Source of the DNA: Bacteroidales bacterium
GTDB taxonomy: Bacteria > Bacteroidota > Bacteroidia > Bacteroidales > F082
Reading direction: 5' to 3'
Assembly: GCA_014860665.1 (NCBI GenBank)
Contig: JACZJI010000010.1
Span: 27,653 to 91,652 of the forward strand
DNA length: 64,000 nucleotides
Position 1 is the stretch's first letter. Each line of letters starts with the position of its first letter. The notes below the pieces were generated by a model that was not told the DNA's origin, did not search any database, and saw only the letters and a list, made by a program, of their open reading frames with translations. A program made the translations under genes and the position numbers. Shown piece by piece: positions 46,911 to 57,746 of the stretch.

Positions 46911-47144
46911 GATTTAATGTTGTTTTGATAGGTCTCCAAGGTGATTGTTTAATGTCCGATAACTGGTTGAATAATAGTCAAAATCATCATATTTTACCAT
47001 TATACATCCAAAAACACTGTAACACTTTTCCAGAATTGTATAATGCCTTCCCTTGTAGCCCGGTATATTTTTGTCCCCGTAATTGGTTTAAAAACTCGTG
47101 TCGCTTCAAAGCTGTGTTGAAAAGGCACGACAAAAAGTTTTTCA

Positions 47145-48413
47145 ATGAATAAAAACAAACTATTAGGACTGATACTAATTCTCGCGATAAGCATACCATT
47201 ATCAGCTCAAAATAAGGATAACTCTTTGCGTAGCCTGATTGAGCAGGCCGAAAAGATGAATCCGAATCTATCTATGTTGCAGACAAAACTGGAAGCCGCC
47301 ATGGAAAATATTCAGGTAGGAACACATCTTCCTGATCCGGTGGCGACCCTTGGATTTATAGGGGTTCCAACAAATACTTTTTCGCTGAATCAGGAAGCCA
47401 TGACCGGCAAAGTGCTGGGTGTGACACAACCGCTTCCGTTTCCGGGAAGTCTGAAAGCCAAGGCTGCAGTGAAATCCATGGATACACTCATCATCCGCCA
47501 GCAGATTGAAGATGTGACCAATCAGATCCGTGAACAGGTTTCAGAGCTTTATTACAGCCTTCAGGAAAACAGAAAAGATGTTCAGCTGACCAGGGAAAGC
47601 CTGGATTTGCTGAAACAGATTTCTTTGGTCGCAAAGCGGAAATTTGAAGTAGGCACTGCCAGTCTGCAGAATGTGATAGAGGTGGAGGTTCAAAAAACTC
47701 ATCTGCAGGATAAAATTGAAGCGTTAAACGGTGAAGAAATGGCGTTGCAAGCCCAGTTAAACGGCCTTTTATTACAAAGTGATTCCATTTACATTCCTAC
47801 AGAAAAGATTCTTCCCATTTCCGGTCAGAATTTTCAAACGGAAGAGTTATTAAACATGGCTGAGAAAAACAGGCCCGTACTCAAAGAAATCAAACTCAAC
47901 GAAACCAAGGCCGGATTAATGGAAAAAGAAGCCAGATATGCCTTTTATCCCAACTTTAAAGTGGGAGTCCAGTATACTCAGCGCACGTTTAACGATGCCA
48001 CGGGCATGAATTATCCTGATTTGCTTGGCGTGCTGGTCGGCGTGACAATTCCAATAAACTATGGTGGAAACAAAACGGCTCAGGTTAACAGTGCCCGTTA
48101 CCAGCAAGATGCTTACAAACAACAATACCAGTTTTCTCTTCAGGTACTTCAGCAGCATTTCGGCGCCATCAATGCGCAGTTAAAATCACTTAAAAACCGA
48201 GAAAAGCTGCTCTCTTCGACGCTTCTTCCTCAAGCCATCCAGTCATACCAGGCTGCTTTGGCAGATTATCAGGTGAACAAAATCGACTTTGTTAACGTGA
48301 TGAAGGCAGAGGACCAGATTTTGAAAATCAAAACCGAACTGGCCAACATCAGAACATCGTACAGTAAAAATCTGTCGAAACTGGAATTTTTATCGGGAAC
48401 CCAACTGAATTAA
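47145..48413 (+). CDS. TolC family outer membrane protein of heavy-metal efflux (CusC/CzcC-like)
   Basis: Signal peptide; PLPFPGSLKAKAAVKSMD, KFEVGTASLQNVIEVEVQ, adjacent to cusBA-like genes. Confidence 0.9.
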   Translation: MNKNKLLGLILILAISIPLSAQNKDNSLRSLIEQAEKMNPNLSMLQTKLEAAMENIQVGTHLPDPVATLGFIGVPTNTFSLNQEAMTGKVLGVTQPLPFPGSLKAKAAVKSMDTLIIRQQIEDVTNQIREQVSELYYSLQENRKDVQLTRESLDLLKQISLVAKRKFEVGTASLQNVIEVEVQKTHLQDKIEALNGEEMALQAQLNGLLLQSDSIYIPTEKILPISGQNFQTEELLNMAEKNRPVLKEIKLNETKAGLMEKEARYAFYPNFKVGVQYTQRTFNDATGMNYPDLLGVLVGVTIPINYGGNKTAQVNSARYQQDAYKQQYQFSLQVLQQHFGAINAQLKSLKNREKLLSSTLLPQAIQSYQAALADYQVNKIDFVNVMKAEDQILKIKTELANIRTSYSKNLSKLEFLSGTQLN

Positions 48414-49981
48414 TGAATTATAAAACAAAACAAATGAATAAGAAAATCTTCGTCTATATACTGTTTATTATTCTAGGAGCCGCGTTGGGGTCGGCAGGAT
48501 ATTATTTGTTGTCCGGGAAAAGAGCCGCTACAATGACCGAAGGTCAGCAAAGTTCAAGCAAAGCGCCAGACGGTAAAAAAGGTAAAATCCTTTACTGGCG
48601 TGCGCCCATGAACCCGAATGAGATTTACAACCATCCGGGAAAATCGGCCATGGGAATGGATTTGGTTCCTGTCTATGCCGATCAGGCAGGTCAGAATGGT
48701 GTGGTTACCATAGACCCCGCAGTGGTTCAGGATATGAATGTGAAGACGACTGTTGTGAAAGCGGGACATATGCATGCCGATGTCATAACCAATGGCATCA
48801 TACAACCAGACGAACAGAAAGAATATACTGTAACTACTAAAGCCGGAGGCTGGATTGACAAACTTTACGTGAATTATACCGGTCAGAAAGTTACCAGAGG
48901 ACAGAAACTCCTGCGAATTTATTCACCGAAGCTGGTGGCTGCCGAGCAGGAATATCTGACGGCTTTGGCTTACGATAAAGCCATGATTGGAAGTGAAGCC
49001 CCTTCGGATTTGCTCAAAAATGCTACACGGAAACTGGAATTGCTTGATGTTTCGAAGGCCGATATTCAGGAACTGAAAAAAACACAAAAAATCAGAAAAT
49101 ACATCACGCTCACAGCTCCTTATGATGGAACCGTCTTGCACAAAGGTGTTGATGAAGGTGCCAAAATAACGCGTGGTATGCCTTTGATGAAGATCGCCAA
49201 TCTGAATTCAGTGTGGGTTATTGCCGATGTATATGAATACGAACTCGACCGAATTGCACTGGGGCAACCGGTGACCATTACCATGGATTACCTTCCCGGT
49301 TTTACCTACAAAGGAACGATCTCTTTTATTTATCCAACACTTGATACTAAAACCCGCACGATCAAAGTCAGGATTGATTTACCAAATGACAATCATTTGT
49401 TAAAGCCCGGCATGTTCGCTAATGTCGACATTCAGGGAAAAGATCTGGGATACTATCCTTTGGTTCCGGAACAGGCCGTTCTGCAGAGCGGTCGTGAAAA
49501 TACCGTAATTGTGGCACTGGGTGGCGGCAAATTCAAACCGGTTCATGTGAAACTGGGCAATTATGCCAACGGATATTATCAGATTTTAAGTGGTTTGGCT
49601 GCCAATACAACCATTGTTACTTCTGCAGAATTTCTGATTGACTCAGAATCCAATCTGAACGCTTCTTTGAGCATGTTTTCAGATGCCAAAAATGACAGCA
49701 CATCCACAGGGAAAAATACAGACATGAAAGAAATGAAGAGGGATCAGGAATCTGCAAAAGCCCCTGTTGAAGTGAAGGATACATCCATTGTTCGTATAGG
49801 TGTGATTGATGTGGAAGCCATCGATAAAAATCATGATGGTAAACTCTATGAAGATGTGATGGACTGGAATGTAATTTCCGATAAGCCTGGAACCTGTCCG
49901 CTCTGTGGAATGAAGTTGCGCGAAATGACCATTCAGCAGGTGAAAGACAACCTGAAAGCACATGGTTTTAAATATAAATAA
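48413..49981 (+). CDS. Heavy-metal efflux RND periplasmic adaptor (CusB-like) with C-terminal metal-binding domain
   Basis: YWRAPMNPNEIYNHPGKSAMGMDLVPVY, GWIDKLYVNYTGQKVTRGQKLLRIYSPKLVAAEQEYL; C-terminal DWNVISDKPGTCPLCGMKL. Confidence 0.93.
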   Translation: MNYKTKQMNKKIFVYILFIILGAALGSAGYYLLSGKRAATMTEGQQSSSKAPDGKKGKILYWRAPMNPNEIYNHPGKSAMGMDLVPVYADQAGQNGVVTIDPAVVQDMNVKTTVVKAGHMHADVITNGIIQPDEQKEYTVTTKAGGWIDKLYVNYTGQKVTRGQKLLRIYSPKLVAAEQEYLTALAYDKAMIGSEAPSDLLKNATRKLELLDVSKADIQELKKTQKIRKYITLTAPYDGTVLHKGVDEGAKITRGMPLMKIANLNSVWVIADVYEYELDRIALGQPVTITMDYLPGFTYKGTISFIYPTLDTKTRTIKVRIDLPNDNHLLKPGMFANVDIQGKDLGYYPLVPEQAVLQSGRENTVIVALGGGKFKPVHVKLGNYANGYYQILSGLAANTTIVTSAEFLIDSESNLNASLSMFSDAKNDSTSTGKNTDMKEMKRDQESAKAPVEVKDTSIVRIGVIDVEAIDKNHDGKLYEDVMDWNVISDKPGTCPLCGMKLREMTIQQVKDNLKAHGFKYK

Positions 49982-50050
49982 TGCCATCCGGCAGAAATAC
50001 AGAAAAACGCTTGTTCAACAAGCATTTTGTGAACTAAGGAAAGAAAGATT

Positions 50051-53000
50051 ATGACTCCGAATGAAACAAATAAAGACGGCCTGATTGCACGGATTATTGA
50101 ATGGTCTGTTAACAATAAAGTCCTGGTCATTATTTTCACGGTGATGCTGATGGCAGCCGGGATCTGGGCTATCAAAAATACTGCTGTGGATGCCATTCCC
50201 GACCTAAGCGATGTTCAGGTTATTGTCTTTACCAAATATCCCGGACAGGGACCAAGAATCGTGGAAGATCAGGTTACCTACCCATTGACGACCAAAATGC
50301 TTTCCGTCCCGGGTGCCACCGATGTAAGGGGCTATTCATTTTTTGGTTTTTCGATGGTTTATATCATTTTTAAAGACGGAACCGATTTGTACTGGGCCAG
50401 AAGCCGCGTACTGGAATACCTGAGTTCTATGCAGAGTGCCCTGCCGAATGGTGTTACACCAGAACTGGGACCGGATGCCACCGGTTTGGGCTGGGTTTAC
50501 GAATATGTGCTGAAATCAAAAACCGAAGACCTGCAACAGCTCCGCTCCCTTCAGGATTGGTTTCTGAAATACGAATTGATGACCGTTCCGGGTGTCTCGG
50601 AAGTGGCCAGTATTGGGGGATTTGTCAAACAATACCAGGTGGAAGTTGATCCTATCAAACTTGCTTCCTATGGACTTTCGCTGGAAAAGATAAAAATGGC
50701 CATTAAGAACAGCAACAACGACGTAGGCGGAAGGTTGATGGAAATGGGCGAGATGGAATTCATGGTTCGTGGCCTGGGTTACATCAAAAACAAAAAAGAT
50801 CTGGAGACGATTGCCGTCGGCTATAACAAAGCCACAGGGACGCCCATTTATCTGAAAGACGTGGCAAATATTGTTGTTGGCCCCGAACTTCGCAGGGGAC
50901 TGGCAGACTGGAACGGACAAGGTGAAGTAGTCGGTGGAATAGTTGTTCAACGTTACGGTGCCAACGGACTGAAAGTGATTGAGCGGGTCAAAAAGAAAAT
51001 AGCAGAGCTGAAGAAATCACTGCCTCCCGGTGTTCAGATCATCACGGCTTACGACCGTTCCGGGCTTATCGATAAAGCCATCAAGAACCTTCAGGATAAA
51101 TTACTGGAAGAAATTCTTGTGGTTTCAGTTGTAATTTTCATATTCCTGCTACACTTCAAAAGTTCGTTTGTGGCGGTATTTACCTTGCCAACAGCCGTAT
51201 TGGGCGCTTTGCTCATCATGCATCTGCAGGGAATCAATGCGAACATCATGTCACTGGGTGGTATTGCCATTGCCATCGGAGCCATGGTGGATGCGTCGAT
51301 CATCATGGTGGAAAACGCGCAATCGCACGTGCTTCACAACCAGTTGCTGCCCCCCGAACAGCAGAAATCGCACTGGGATGTGATATTGGTGGCATCCAAA
51401 GAAGTTGGTCCGTCCATATTTTTCTCCCTGCTGGTGATTGTGGTTTCGTTTCTGCCCGTATTTGCACTGGGTGCTCAGGAAGGCCGGATGTTCAAACCCC
51501 TGGCTTATACCAAATCCTATTCGATGGCTGTGGGTGCTATTCTGGCTATTACCATTGTTCCTGTGCTGATGGGATATTTCATCCGTGGCAAGATGAAAAA
51601 AGAAGAAGACAATCCCATCAATAACTTCCTGATGAAAATCTATGAACCGGTTGTGGGTTATGTGATTAGAAAAAGATGGTGGGTATTGATTATTTCAGCA
51701 CTTATAGTGGTTGCAACGTGGTTCCCTTATAGCAAACTGGGGTCGGAGTTTATGCCTCCGTTGTATGAAGGAGATCTTGTTTACATGCCTACGACCCTTC
51801 CGGGAATTTCCATTACAAAAGCGCGACAGTTGTTGCAGCAAACTGATAAGATCATCAAATCGTTCCCGGAAGTAGAATCAGTGATGGGAAAGGTAGGACG
51901 AGCTTCAACGGCAACTGATCCGGCACCGCTTTCCATGATTGAGTCAACGATTCAACTGAAACCGCAAAGCGAATGGCCCAAAGGCATGACGCCGAAAAAA
52001 CTGGTAGATAAGCTGAATGAAGCTATTCAGATACCGGGTCTCACGAACGCCTGGACGATGCCTATCAAAACCCGGATTGACATGCTTTCAACAGGAATTA
52101 AAACTCCAGTGGGAATTAAAATAACCGGCCCGGATTTACATGAACTGCAAACCCTGGGTGAACAAATAGAAAGTGTCTTACGGAAAGTTCCGGGAACACG
52201 ATCCGTTTATGCAGAACGTTCCGAGGGAGGTAATTATATTGATTTTGACATTGATCGTGATGCCATTGCGCGCTATGGATTAACTGTAGGTAATGTGGAA
52301 GACATTTTCCAATCAGCCATTGGCGGGATGAATGTTACCACTACAGTAGAAGGACTGCAGAGATATCCTGTAAACCTTCGTTACCAGCGGGATTACCGGA
52401 ATAATATAGAAGCTTTGAAACGGGTATTGGTCCCATTACCACAAGGAGGACATATTCCGTTGGGGCAATTGGGAAGTATTTTGATAAAGAAAGGTCCCCC
52501 GGTAATTAAATCAGAAGATGCCCGCCCCGAATCACTGGTTTATATAGATTTAAATACCACGGATATCGGCTCTTACGTGGCTAGGGCAAAAAAGGTGGTA
52601 AATGCAGAAATTCACCTCCCACAGGGTTATTCCCTGGCCTGGAGCGGACAGTATGAGTATATGCAACGCGCCGCGAAAACCCTGTCGCTTGTTGTTCCTT
52701 TGACTTTGTTGCTGGTGATACTTCTTCTGTATTTCAACACCAAATCATTCGTCAAAACAGGAATTATTTTGCTGACATTGCCGTTTTCTATGGTGGGAGC
52801 CATCTGGTATCTTTTCTTTGCAGGATTCCACATGAGCGTGGCAGTTTGGGTAGGAATCATTGCCCTGCTGGGCGTCAGTGCAGAGATGGGCGTAATCATG
52901 TTGCTCTATCTGGAAGTAGCCTATGAAAACATGAAAAGGCAAGGATTAATGACTTCACTGGATAACCTGAAAGCGGCCATATACCATGGTGCTGTCAGAA

Positions 53001-53224
53001 GGATACGGCCCGAAGTGATGACCGTTTCCGTGTTGCTGATTGGTCTGCTCCCGATTCTCATCGGACACGGCGTAGGCTCAGATGTGATGAAACGAATTGC
53101 AGCTCCTATGTTTGGGGGAATCATCACTGCACTGCTCATACAACGAGCTTTCTACCCTGCCATTTTCTACATGGTGAAAAAACGGGAAATGAAAAAACAG
53201 AACTTAATAAAGCATGAGGATTAA
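50051..53224 (+). CDS. CusA/CzcA family heavy-metal efflux RND permease
   Basis: AVDAIPDLSDVQVIVFTKYPGQGPRIVEDQVTYPLTTKMLSVPGA, GAMVDASIIMVENA; 1057 aa. Confidence 0.96.
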   Translation: MTPNETNKDGLIARIIEWSVNNKVLVIIFTVMLMAAGIWAIKNTAVDAIPDLSDVQVIVFTKYPGQGPRIVEDQVTYPLTTKMLSVPGATDVRGYSFFGFSMVYIIFKDGTDLYWARSRVLEYLSSMQSALPNGVTPELGPDATGLGWVYEYVLKSKTEDLQQLRSLQDWFLKYELMTVPGVSEVASIGGFVKQYQVEVDPIKLASYGLSLEKIKMAIKNSNNDVGGRLMEMGEMEFMVRGLGYIKNKKDLETIAVGYNKATGTPIYLKDVANIVVGPELRRGLADWNGQGEVVGGIVVQRYGANGLKVIERVKKKIAELKKSLPPGVQIITAYDRSGLIDKAIKNLQDKLLEEILVVSVVIFIFLLHFKSSFVAVFTLPTAVLGALLIMHLQGINANIMSLGGIAIAIGAMVDASIIMVENAQSHVLHNQLLPPEQQKSHWDVILVASKEVGPSIFFSLLVIVVSFLPVFALGAQEGRMFKPLAYTKSYSMAVGAILAITIVPVLMGYFIRGKMKKEEDNPINNFLMKIYEPVVGYVIRKRWWVLIISALIVVATWFPYSKLGSEFMPPLYEGDLVYMPTTLPGISITKARQLLQQTDKIIKSFPEVESVMGKVGRASTATDPAPLSMIESTIQLKPQSEWPKGMTPKKLVDKLNEAIQIPGLTNAWTMPIKTRIDMLSTGIKTPVGIKITGPDLHELQTLGEQIESVLRKVPGTRSVYAERSEGGNYIDFDIDRDAIARYGLTVGNVEDIFQSAIGGMNVTTTVEGLQRYPVNLRYQRDYRNNIEALKRVLVPLPQGGHIPLGQLGSILIKKGPPVIKSEDARPESLVYIDLNTTDIGSYVARAKKVVNAEIHLPQGYSLAWSGQYEYMQRAAKTLSLVVPLTLLLVILLLYFNTKSFVKTGIILLTLPFSMVGAIWYLFFAGFHMSVAVWVGIIALLGVSAEMGVIMLLYLEVAYENMKRQGLMTSLDNLKAAIYHGAVRRIRPEVMTVSVLLIGLLPILIGHGVGSDVMKRIAAPMFGGIITALLIQRAFYPAIFYMVKKREMKKQNLIKHED

Positions 53225-53337
53225 AATTCAGTTTTTGGGAGTATAGATGTAAAGAAAATGGAATTCTTTCGGGATTGGGTTCAAATGTTGGCTTGAATTT
53301 CTTTTCTTTGCGGCTGATTTCAAAAGAAGGTTATTAG

Positions 53338-53949
53338 ATGGGATTTACACAATTCATTGCCAACCACATCACCGAATTCATAGGCGCAACCGGTTATATC
53401 AGTATTTTCATTTTGATGGTCATGGAAAGCAGTGCGCTTCCTATTCCAGGTGAAGCTGTTATGCCTTTTGCCGGTTTTTTAATTGTTCAGGGAAAATTTA
53501 CCTGGGCCATGGTGATTCTGGTCAGCACATCAGGAAGTATTGTCGGGTCGTATATTTCCTATCTTATCGGAAAATATGGCGGAGAACCGTTTTTTGAGCG
53601 TTACGGTAAATATCTTTTGATTAACAAGCATCATCTCGACAGAACACACCATTTCTTCACTCATTACGGCAGTGTTACCATCTTTTTCAGCCGCTTTATT
53701 CCGGTCGTCAGACATCTGATTTCCATTCCTGCGGGGATGAGCACTATGAAAATGCCCAAATTTCTTTTATATACAGCTCTGGGCGCTGCTGTGTGGAATA
53801 CTTTTCTTACATACATGGGCTACATTTTGAAACAGAACTGGAATGAAATCATGAAGTACAGCCATTACATTGATATTTCTGTAATAATTATCTCTGTTTT
53901 GGTTGTTGTCTTTTTTGTCTGGCAGCAGGTAAAAAACAAGTTTGCCTGA
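53338..53949 (+). CDS. DedA family membrane protein
   Basis: MVMESSALPIPGEAVMPFAGFL and FFSRFIPVVRHLISIPAGMSTM. Confidence 0.92.
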   Translation: MGFTQFIANHITEFIGATGYISIFILMVMESSALPIPGEAVMPFAGFLIVQGKFTWAMVILVSTSGSIVGSYISYLIGKYGGEPFFERYGKYLLINKHHLDRTHHFFTHYGSVTIFFSRFIPVVRHLISIPAGMSTMKMPKFLLYTALGAAVWNTFLTYMGYILKQNWNEIMKYSHYIDISVIIISVLVVVFFVWQQVKNKFA

Positions 53950-54040
53950 GTGAGCCTTTGCTTTCGCTAATTTTTGAATAGAATTCTGCAAAAGCATATA
54001 GAACTTAAATTTTTATTTCTTCTTCCAGGTTACAAATGAT

Positions 54041-54048
54041 TATTTTTG
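54041..54048 (+). promoter_or_regulatory. Bacteroidota -7 element TATTTTTG
   Basis: Match to TAnnTTTG, immediately before GTG start 54053. Confidence 0.5.
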
Positions 54049-54052
54049 CACC

Positions 54053-55156
54053 GTGAGTACAGATATCAACATAAAGGTACCTGCAGGTTTGTGGGATGCA
54101 GAAAAATATCCGCTGATTATTGCCGGTCCATGCAGTGCAGAAAGCGAGGGACAGATGCTGCGCACGGCAAGACAACTGGTGCAGATTCCTGAAGTAAAAG
54201 TATTTCGTGCGGGGATCTGGAAGCCGCGAACCCGTCCGGGAGAGTTTGAAGGTTTTGGGGAGACAGCGTTGCCCTGGCTTGAAAAAGTAAAGAAGGAAAC
54301 CGGCCTGAAAACGACGGTGGAAGTTGCCAAGCCCCAGCATGTGGAACTGGCATTGAAATACGGTGTGGATATGCTTTGGCTCGGCGCCAGAACGGTAGTC
54401 AGTCCCTTTGTGGTACAGGAAATTGCCGAATCTTTGAAAGGCGTTTCTGTCCCTGTAATGGTAAAAAACCCCGTGATTCCTGATTTAAAGCTTTGGCTGG
54501 GTGCCATAGAACGCATTCATGCAGCAGGTATTCAGCAGATTTTGGCCATTCACCGCGGATTCCACTATTTCGAGAAATCGCCTTACCGAAATGCGCCCAT
54601 GTGGGAAATAGCCTTTGAGCTGAAGAGGGTACTTCCACAGATTCCCATCATCACCGATCCAAGTCATATTGCCGGAAAGCGTGAATTGCTCCAGGAAATC
54701 GCCCAGAAATCCTTCGACCTGGAAATGGACGGACTTATGATAGAAACTCATGAAAATCCCTCTCAGGCGCTGAGCGATGCCCGGCAACAACTTACCCCGG
54801 AAGCCTTAAAACAAATGCTTCAACAGCTGGTTTTACGTAAAAGAACGGGAACGCCTGAATTTGAGTATAAACTGGAAGCCTTGCGTACAGAAATTGACAA
54901 ACTGGATGGTGAGCTGATTCAGATTTTGGCGAAGCGGATGGAACTTACTGATGAAATCGGGGAATACAAACGCGATAACAACATCACCATTTTGCAAATG
55001 AAGCGGTGGGCGGGCATTATTCGCGATCGTTTGTCTATTGGTACACACTTGGGTTTGGATGAAGATTTCCTTACGGAGTTGCTAAAACTCATTCACAAAG
55101 AAGCCATTTTCAGACAAACGGAGATTTTAAATCGCAATAAAGAGAAAGAAAAGTAA
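54053..55156 (+). CDS. Bifunctional DAHP synthase / chorismate mutase type II
   Basis: LIIAGPCSAESEGQMLRTARQL, IPIITDPSHIAGKRELL; C-terminal LRTEIDKLDGELIQILAKRMELTDEIGEYKRDNNI chorismate mutase. Confidence 0.95.
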   Translation: MSTDINIKVPAGLWDAEKYPLIIAGPCSAESEGQMLRTARQLVQIPEVKVFRAGIWKPRTRPGEFEGFGETALPWLEKVKKETGLKTTVEVAKPQHVELALKYGVDMLWLGARTVVSPFVVQEIAESLKGVSVPVMVKNPVIPDLKLWLGAIERIHAAGIQQILAIHRGFHYFEKSPYRNAPMWEIAFELKRVLPQIPIITDPSHIAGKRELLQEIAQKSFDLEMDGLMIETHENPSQALSDARQQLTPEALKQMLQQLVLRKRTGTPEFEYKLEALRTEIDKLDGELIQILAKRMELTDEIGEYKRDNNITILQMKRWAGIIRDRLSIGTHLGLDEDFLTELLKLIHKEAIFRQTEILNRNKEKEK

Positions 55157-55168
55157 GATTCTGAAGTA

Positions 55169-55783
55169 TTACTTTTTGTCGTCTTTCTCCGGAAGGGATT
55201 TCCATTCAAAAGTGTTCAAAAAGTGGCGAATGTCACCTTTTATAAACTGGATAACCGGTTCCAGTGAATCGTTATTGGGCGTAACATAGAAATAAAGTGA
55301 GCCCCGGACAAAATTCTTTGTGCTATCAGTAAGAAAAAACTGGTAGGGTGAAGCCACTCCGTTTCCACGGATGTCGTACGCCAGACCGAATAGATCTCTT
55401 TTTGGGTCAATAATCAGGCTGTCTTTAATGGTATTGGCTTTGGGGATGTGTTCAACGACCATCCTCCTGGCATCTTCCAGGTATCTTATCAGATTATGAT
55501 CCACAACCTTGTAGCTAAGGTGAATTGTGGCATGAAACCGCGGATATCTTATGTCGATCCAATACTTTTTTTCAGGTGAAAATGGATCATTGGTTATTTT
55601 GGCGTATGTCGGATATTCGAAACGGTAAGGAAAAGTAGTGTCAAATTTTTGATAACTCCTTTTGGGCATGTCAATTCTGAAATACCCCCTGGGTTTGGGT
55701 GTGTAATTCGACTGGCAGGAAACTGCAACGATCAGCAATAACATTGCAAAAGGGAAAATCTTTTTAATCTTCACTGACTTCAT
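55169..55783 (-). CDS. gldD: Gliding motility lipoprotein GldD
   Basis: MKSVKIKKIFPFAMLLLIVAVSCQSNYTPKPRGYFRIDMPKRSYQKFDTTFPYRFEYPTYAKI. Confidence 0.93.
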   Translation of the reverse strand: MKSVKIKKIFPFAMLLLIVAVSCQSNYTPKPRGYFRIDMPKRSYQKFDTTFPYRFEYPTYAKITNDPFSPEKKYWIDIRYPRFHATIHLSYKVVDHNLIRYLEDARRMVVEHIPKANTIKDSLIIDPKRDLFGLAYDIRGNGVASPYQFFLTDSTKNFVRGSLYFYVTPNNDSLEPVIQFIKGDIRHFLNTFEWKSLPEKDDKK

Positions 55784-57134
55784 ATTCTTTTGTATCAAGA
55801 ATGGTAACTTTTACACGGTTGATCTTTCTCAGATCAGCACTTAATATCTCAAACGTAAAAGGGGGCAACGTTATTTTCTCTCCGGCCCTGGGAATTTTCC
55901 CGGCAAGTTCCAGAATCAATCCTCCCAATGAATCCGACTCTCCACGGTAATTATCAAAAAACTCGTCGTCAATGCCTAAAATTTTACACAGGTCGTTAAG
56001 CATTGTCTGGGCATCAAAGATATATGTCTGGTCATTGATTTTTTTATAGTGAAAGGCCTCATTTTCTTTGTCGAATTCGTCATTGATTTCGCCCACGATT
56101 TCCTCCAGTATATCCTCCATGGTGATAATTCCGGATGTTCCACCATATTCATCCACGACAATGGCCATATGAATTTTCTTTTCTCTGAATTCCTGCAAAA
56201 GGTCGTTGACTTTTTTGTTTTCCGGGACGAAAAATGCAGGGCGCAGCAGATTCTGCCATTCTTGTGATTCTTCATTGTCGATAAGAGGCAACAAATCTTT
56301 GATGTATAAAATGCCTTTTATCTGGTCGAAAGACTGATCATAGACTGGAATACGGGAGAACCCTGAATCGACCACAATTTTTAATAATTCGGAAAAAGGA
56401 GTAGCCAATTCTACCGCTGTGACGTTTACACGTGAACGCATCAGTTCGCTGGCTTCTTTTTCTCCAAAGGTGGCAATGCCTTTCAGAATCATTTTTTCGT
56501 CTTCAGGTGTTGTTTCATCCACAGTAATGTCAATCGCATCAGACAGATCGCTCAGGCTTACCTGAATCTGTTTTTTTGCCAGACGGACATCCACAAATGA
56601 AGTGGATTTTACCAGCAGGATGCTTAGCGGCCTCAGTAACACCATAAGGACTTCCAGTGAACCAGCCATCATGAGGGCAAATGGTACCGGCTTTTTATTG
56701 GCGTAAATTTTCGGAAGGATTTCCCCGAAAATAAGAATGAATGAAGTCACAATAACAATCTGAACCAGGAATGTAAGTAAAGGATTCACGGAAAGATTGA
56801 AAAGCAGTGTTGTAAGATGCGTTGAAATAACAACAATGCCTACATTAATGAAGTTGTTGGATATGAGTACGGTGGCAAGAAGTTTTTTAGGCTTGTCCCG
56901 TAAGGCAAGTACACGTTTTCCATTCTTTCCTTTATGTTGATTCAGTTTGTGAATGTCGGAAGGCTGGAGTGAAAAAAATGCAGTTTCAGAACCGGAAATC
57001 AATCCGGATATGATCAACATCAAAACGAGTACAATCAAAGTAATGATGGCCTCACCCGAAAACCCTTTGAAAAAGTCAGCGTTGAGCAAAATGTTGGCAA
57101 GATGAGGGTCAGGATCTAATTCAATTACTCCCAA
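55764..57134 (-). CDS. gldE: Gliding motility-associated protein GldE (CNNM/CBS, CorC-domain hemolysin family)
   Basis: SGLISGSETAFFSL, CBS pair, MAIVVDEYGGTSGIITMEDILEEIVGEINDEFD; overlaps gldD. Confidence 0.92.
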   Translation of the reverse strand: MGVIELDPDPHLANILLNADFFKGFSGEAIITLIVLVLMLIISGLISGSETAFFSLQPSDIHKLNQHKGKNGKRVLALRDKPKKLLATVLISNNFINVGIVVISTHLTTLLFNLSVNPLLTFLVQIVIVTSFILIFGEILPKIYANKKPVPFALMMAGSLEVLMVLLRPLSILLVKSTSFVDVRLAKKQIQVSLSDLSDAIDITVDETTPEDEKMILKGIATFGEKEASELMRSRVNVTAVELATPFSELLKIVVDSGFSRIPVYDQSFDQIKGILYIKDLLPLIDNEESQEWQNLLRPAFFVPENKKVNDLLQEFREKKIHMAIVVDEYGGTSGIITMEDILEEIVGEINDEFDKENEAFHYKKINDQTYIFDAQTMLNDLCKILGIDDEFFDNYRGESDSLGGLILELAGKIPRAGEKITLPPFTFEILSADLRKINRVKVTILDTKEYEVSED

Positions 57135-57304
57135 AGCAATTAATTTCTTTTAGTTTCGATAAAGCAAAAATAGTAAGAAATTTATAATCGCCTGCAATTA
57201 CGACATTAAAGTAATGGTTACTCATCCGTAAGGAAATATTAAAAACCTTATGGATGTAAAAGAATCGTTCGAAAAACAGGTAAAATGAAAAAGAGTGTCA
57301 GGTC

Positions 57305-57730
57305 TTAGAACGGCAAATCATCGTCTTCCAGCGATTCAACAGGTCCTTCTTCATGTTCCATTGGAGGCATTGAATTGCCCTGGTCACCTCCCGTATAAGG
57401 TTCTGAAGATTTGCGTACCAGTACGTTTATTTTATCTGCAATGATTTCGGTAATGTAGCGGTCGTTTCCATCTTTATCGGCGTATTTGCGGGATTTTATT
57501 TTTCCTTCAATATAAACAAGATCACCTTTGGCAATATTTTTCTCAGCTAAATAGCGGTAACCTGCAATATTGTGCCATTCGGTTTGTTCAACCCAGTTGT
57601 TGTCTTTGTCGCGATAACTTTCAGTAGTAGCGAGCGTAAAACTGATTTTTTTTGTTCCGTTTTCAAAAGTAAAAGTGTCCGGTTCTTTTCCGATACGCCC
57701 GATAAGAATTACTTTGTTTAATCCAGCCAT
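57305..57730 (-). CDS. ssb: Single-stranded DNA-binding protein
   Basis: MAGLNKVILIGRIGKEPDTFTFENGTKKISFTLATTESYRDKDNNWVEQTEWHNIAGYRYLAE...LEDDDLPF. Confidence 0.96.
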   Translation of the reverse strand: MAGLNKVILIGRIGKEPDTFTFENGTKKISFTLATTESYRDKDNNWVEQTEWHNIAGYRYLAEKNIAKGDLVYIEGKIKSRKYADKDGNDRYITEIIADKINVLVRKSSEPYTGGDQGNSMPPMEHEEGPVESLEDDDLPF

Positions 57731-57746
57731 AATGGTAGTTTTTATA

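Noticed and set aside
46739-46939. Minus-strand ORF METYQNNIKSWQKKRKLWQSEGKLREMSIILWRMNRFLWGSNITLREMGITLL... with a repetitive peptide
   Set aside because: It is the translation of the 21-bp tandem array (21 is divisible by 3, so a repeat reads open by chance); no independent coding evidence.
57222-57256. Inverted repeat CATCCGTAAGG/CCTTATGGATG upstream of gldE
   Set aside because: Has a G-T mismatch, no T-run and no repeated copies seen; too weak to call a terminator or operator.
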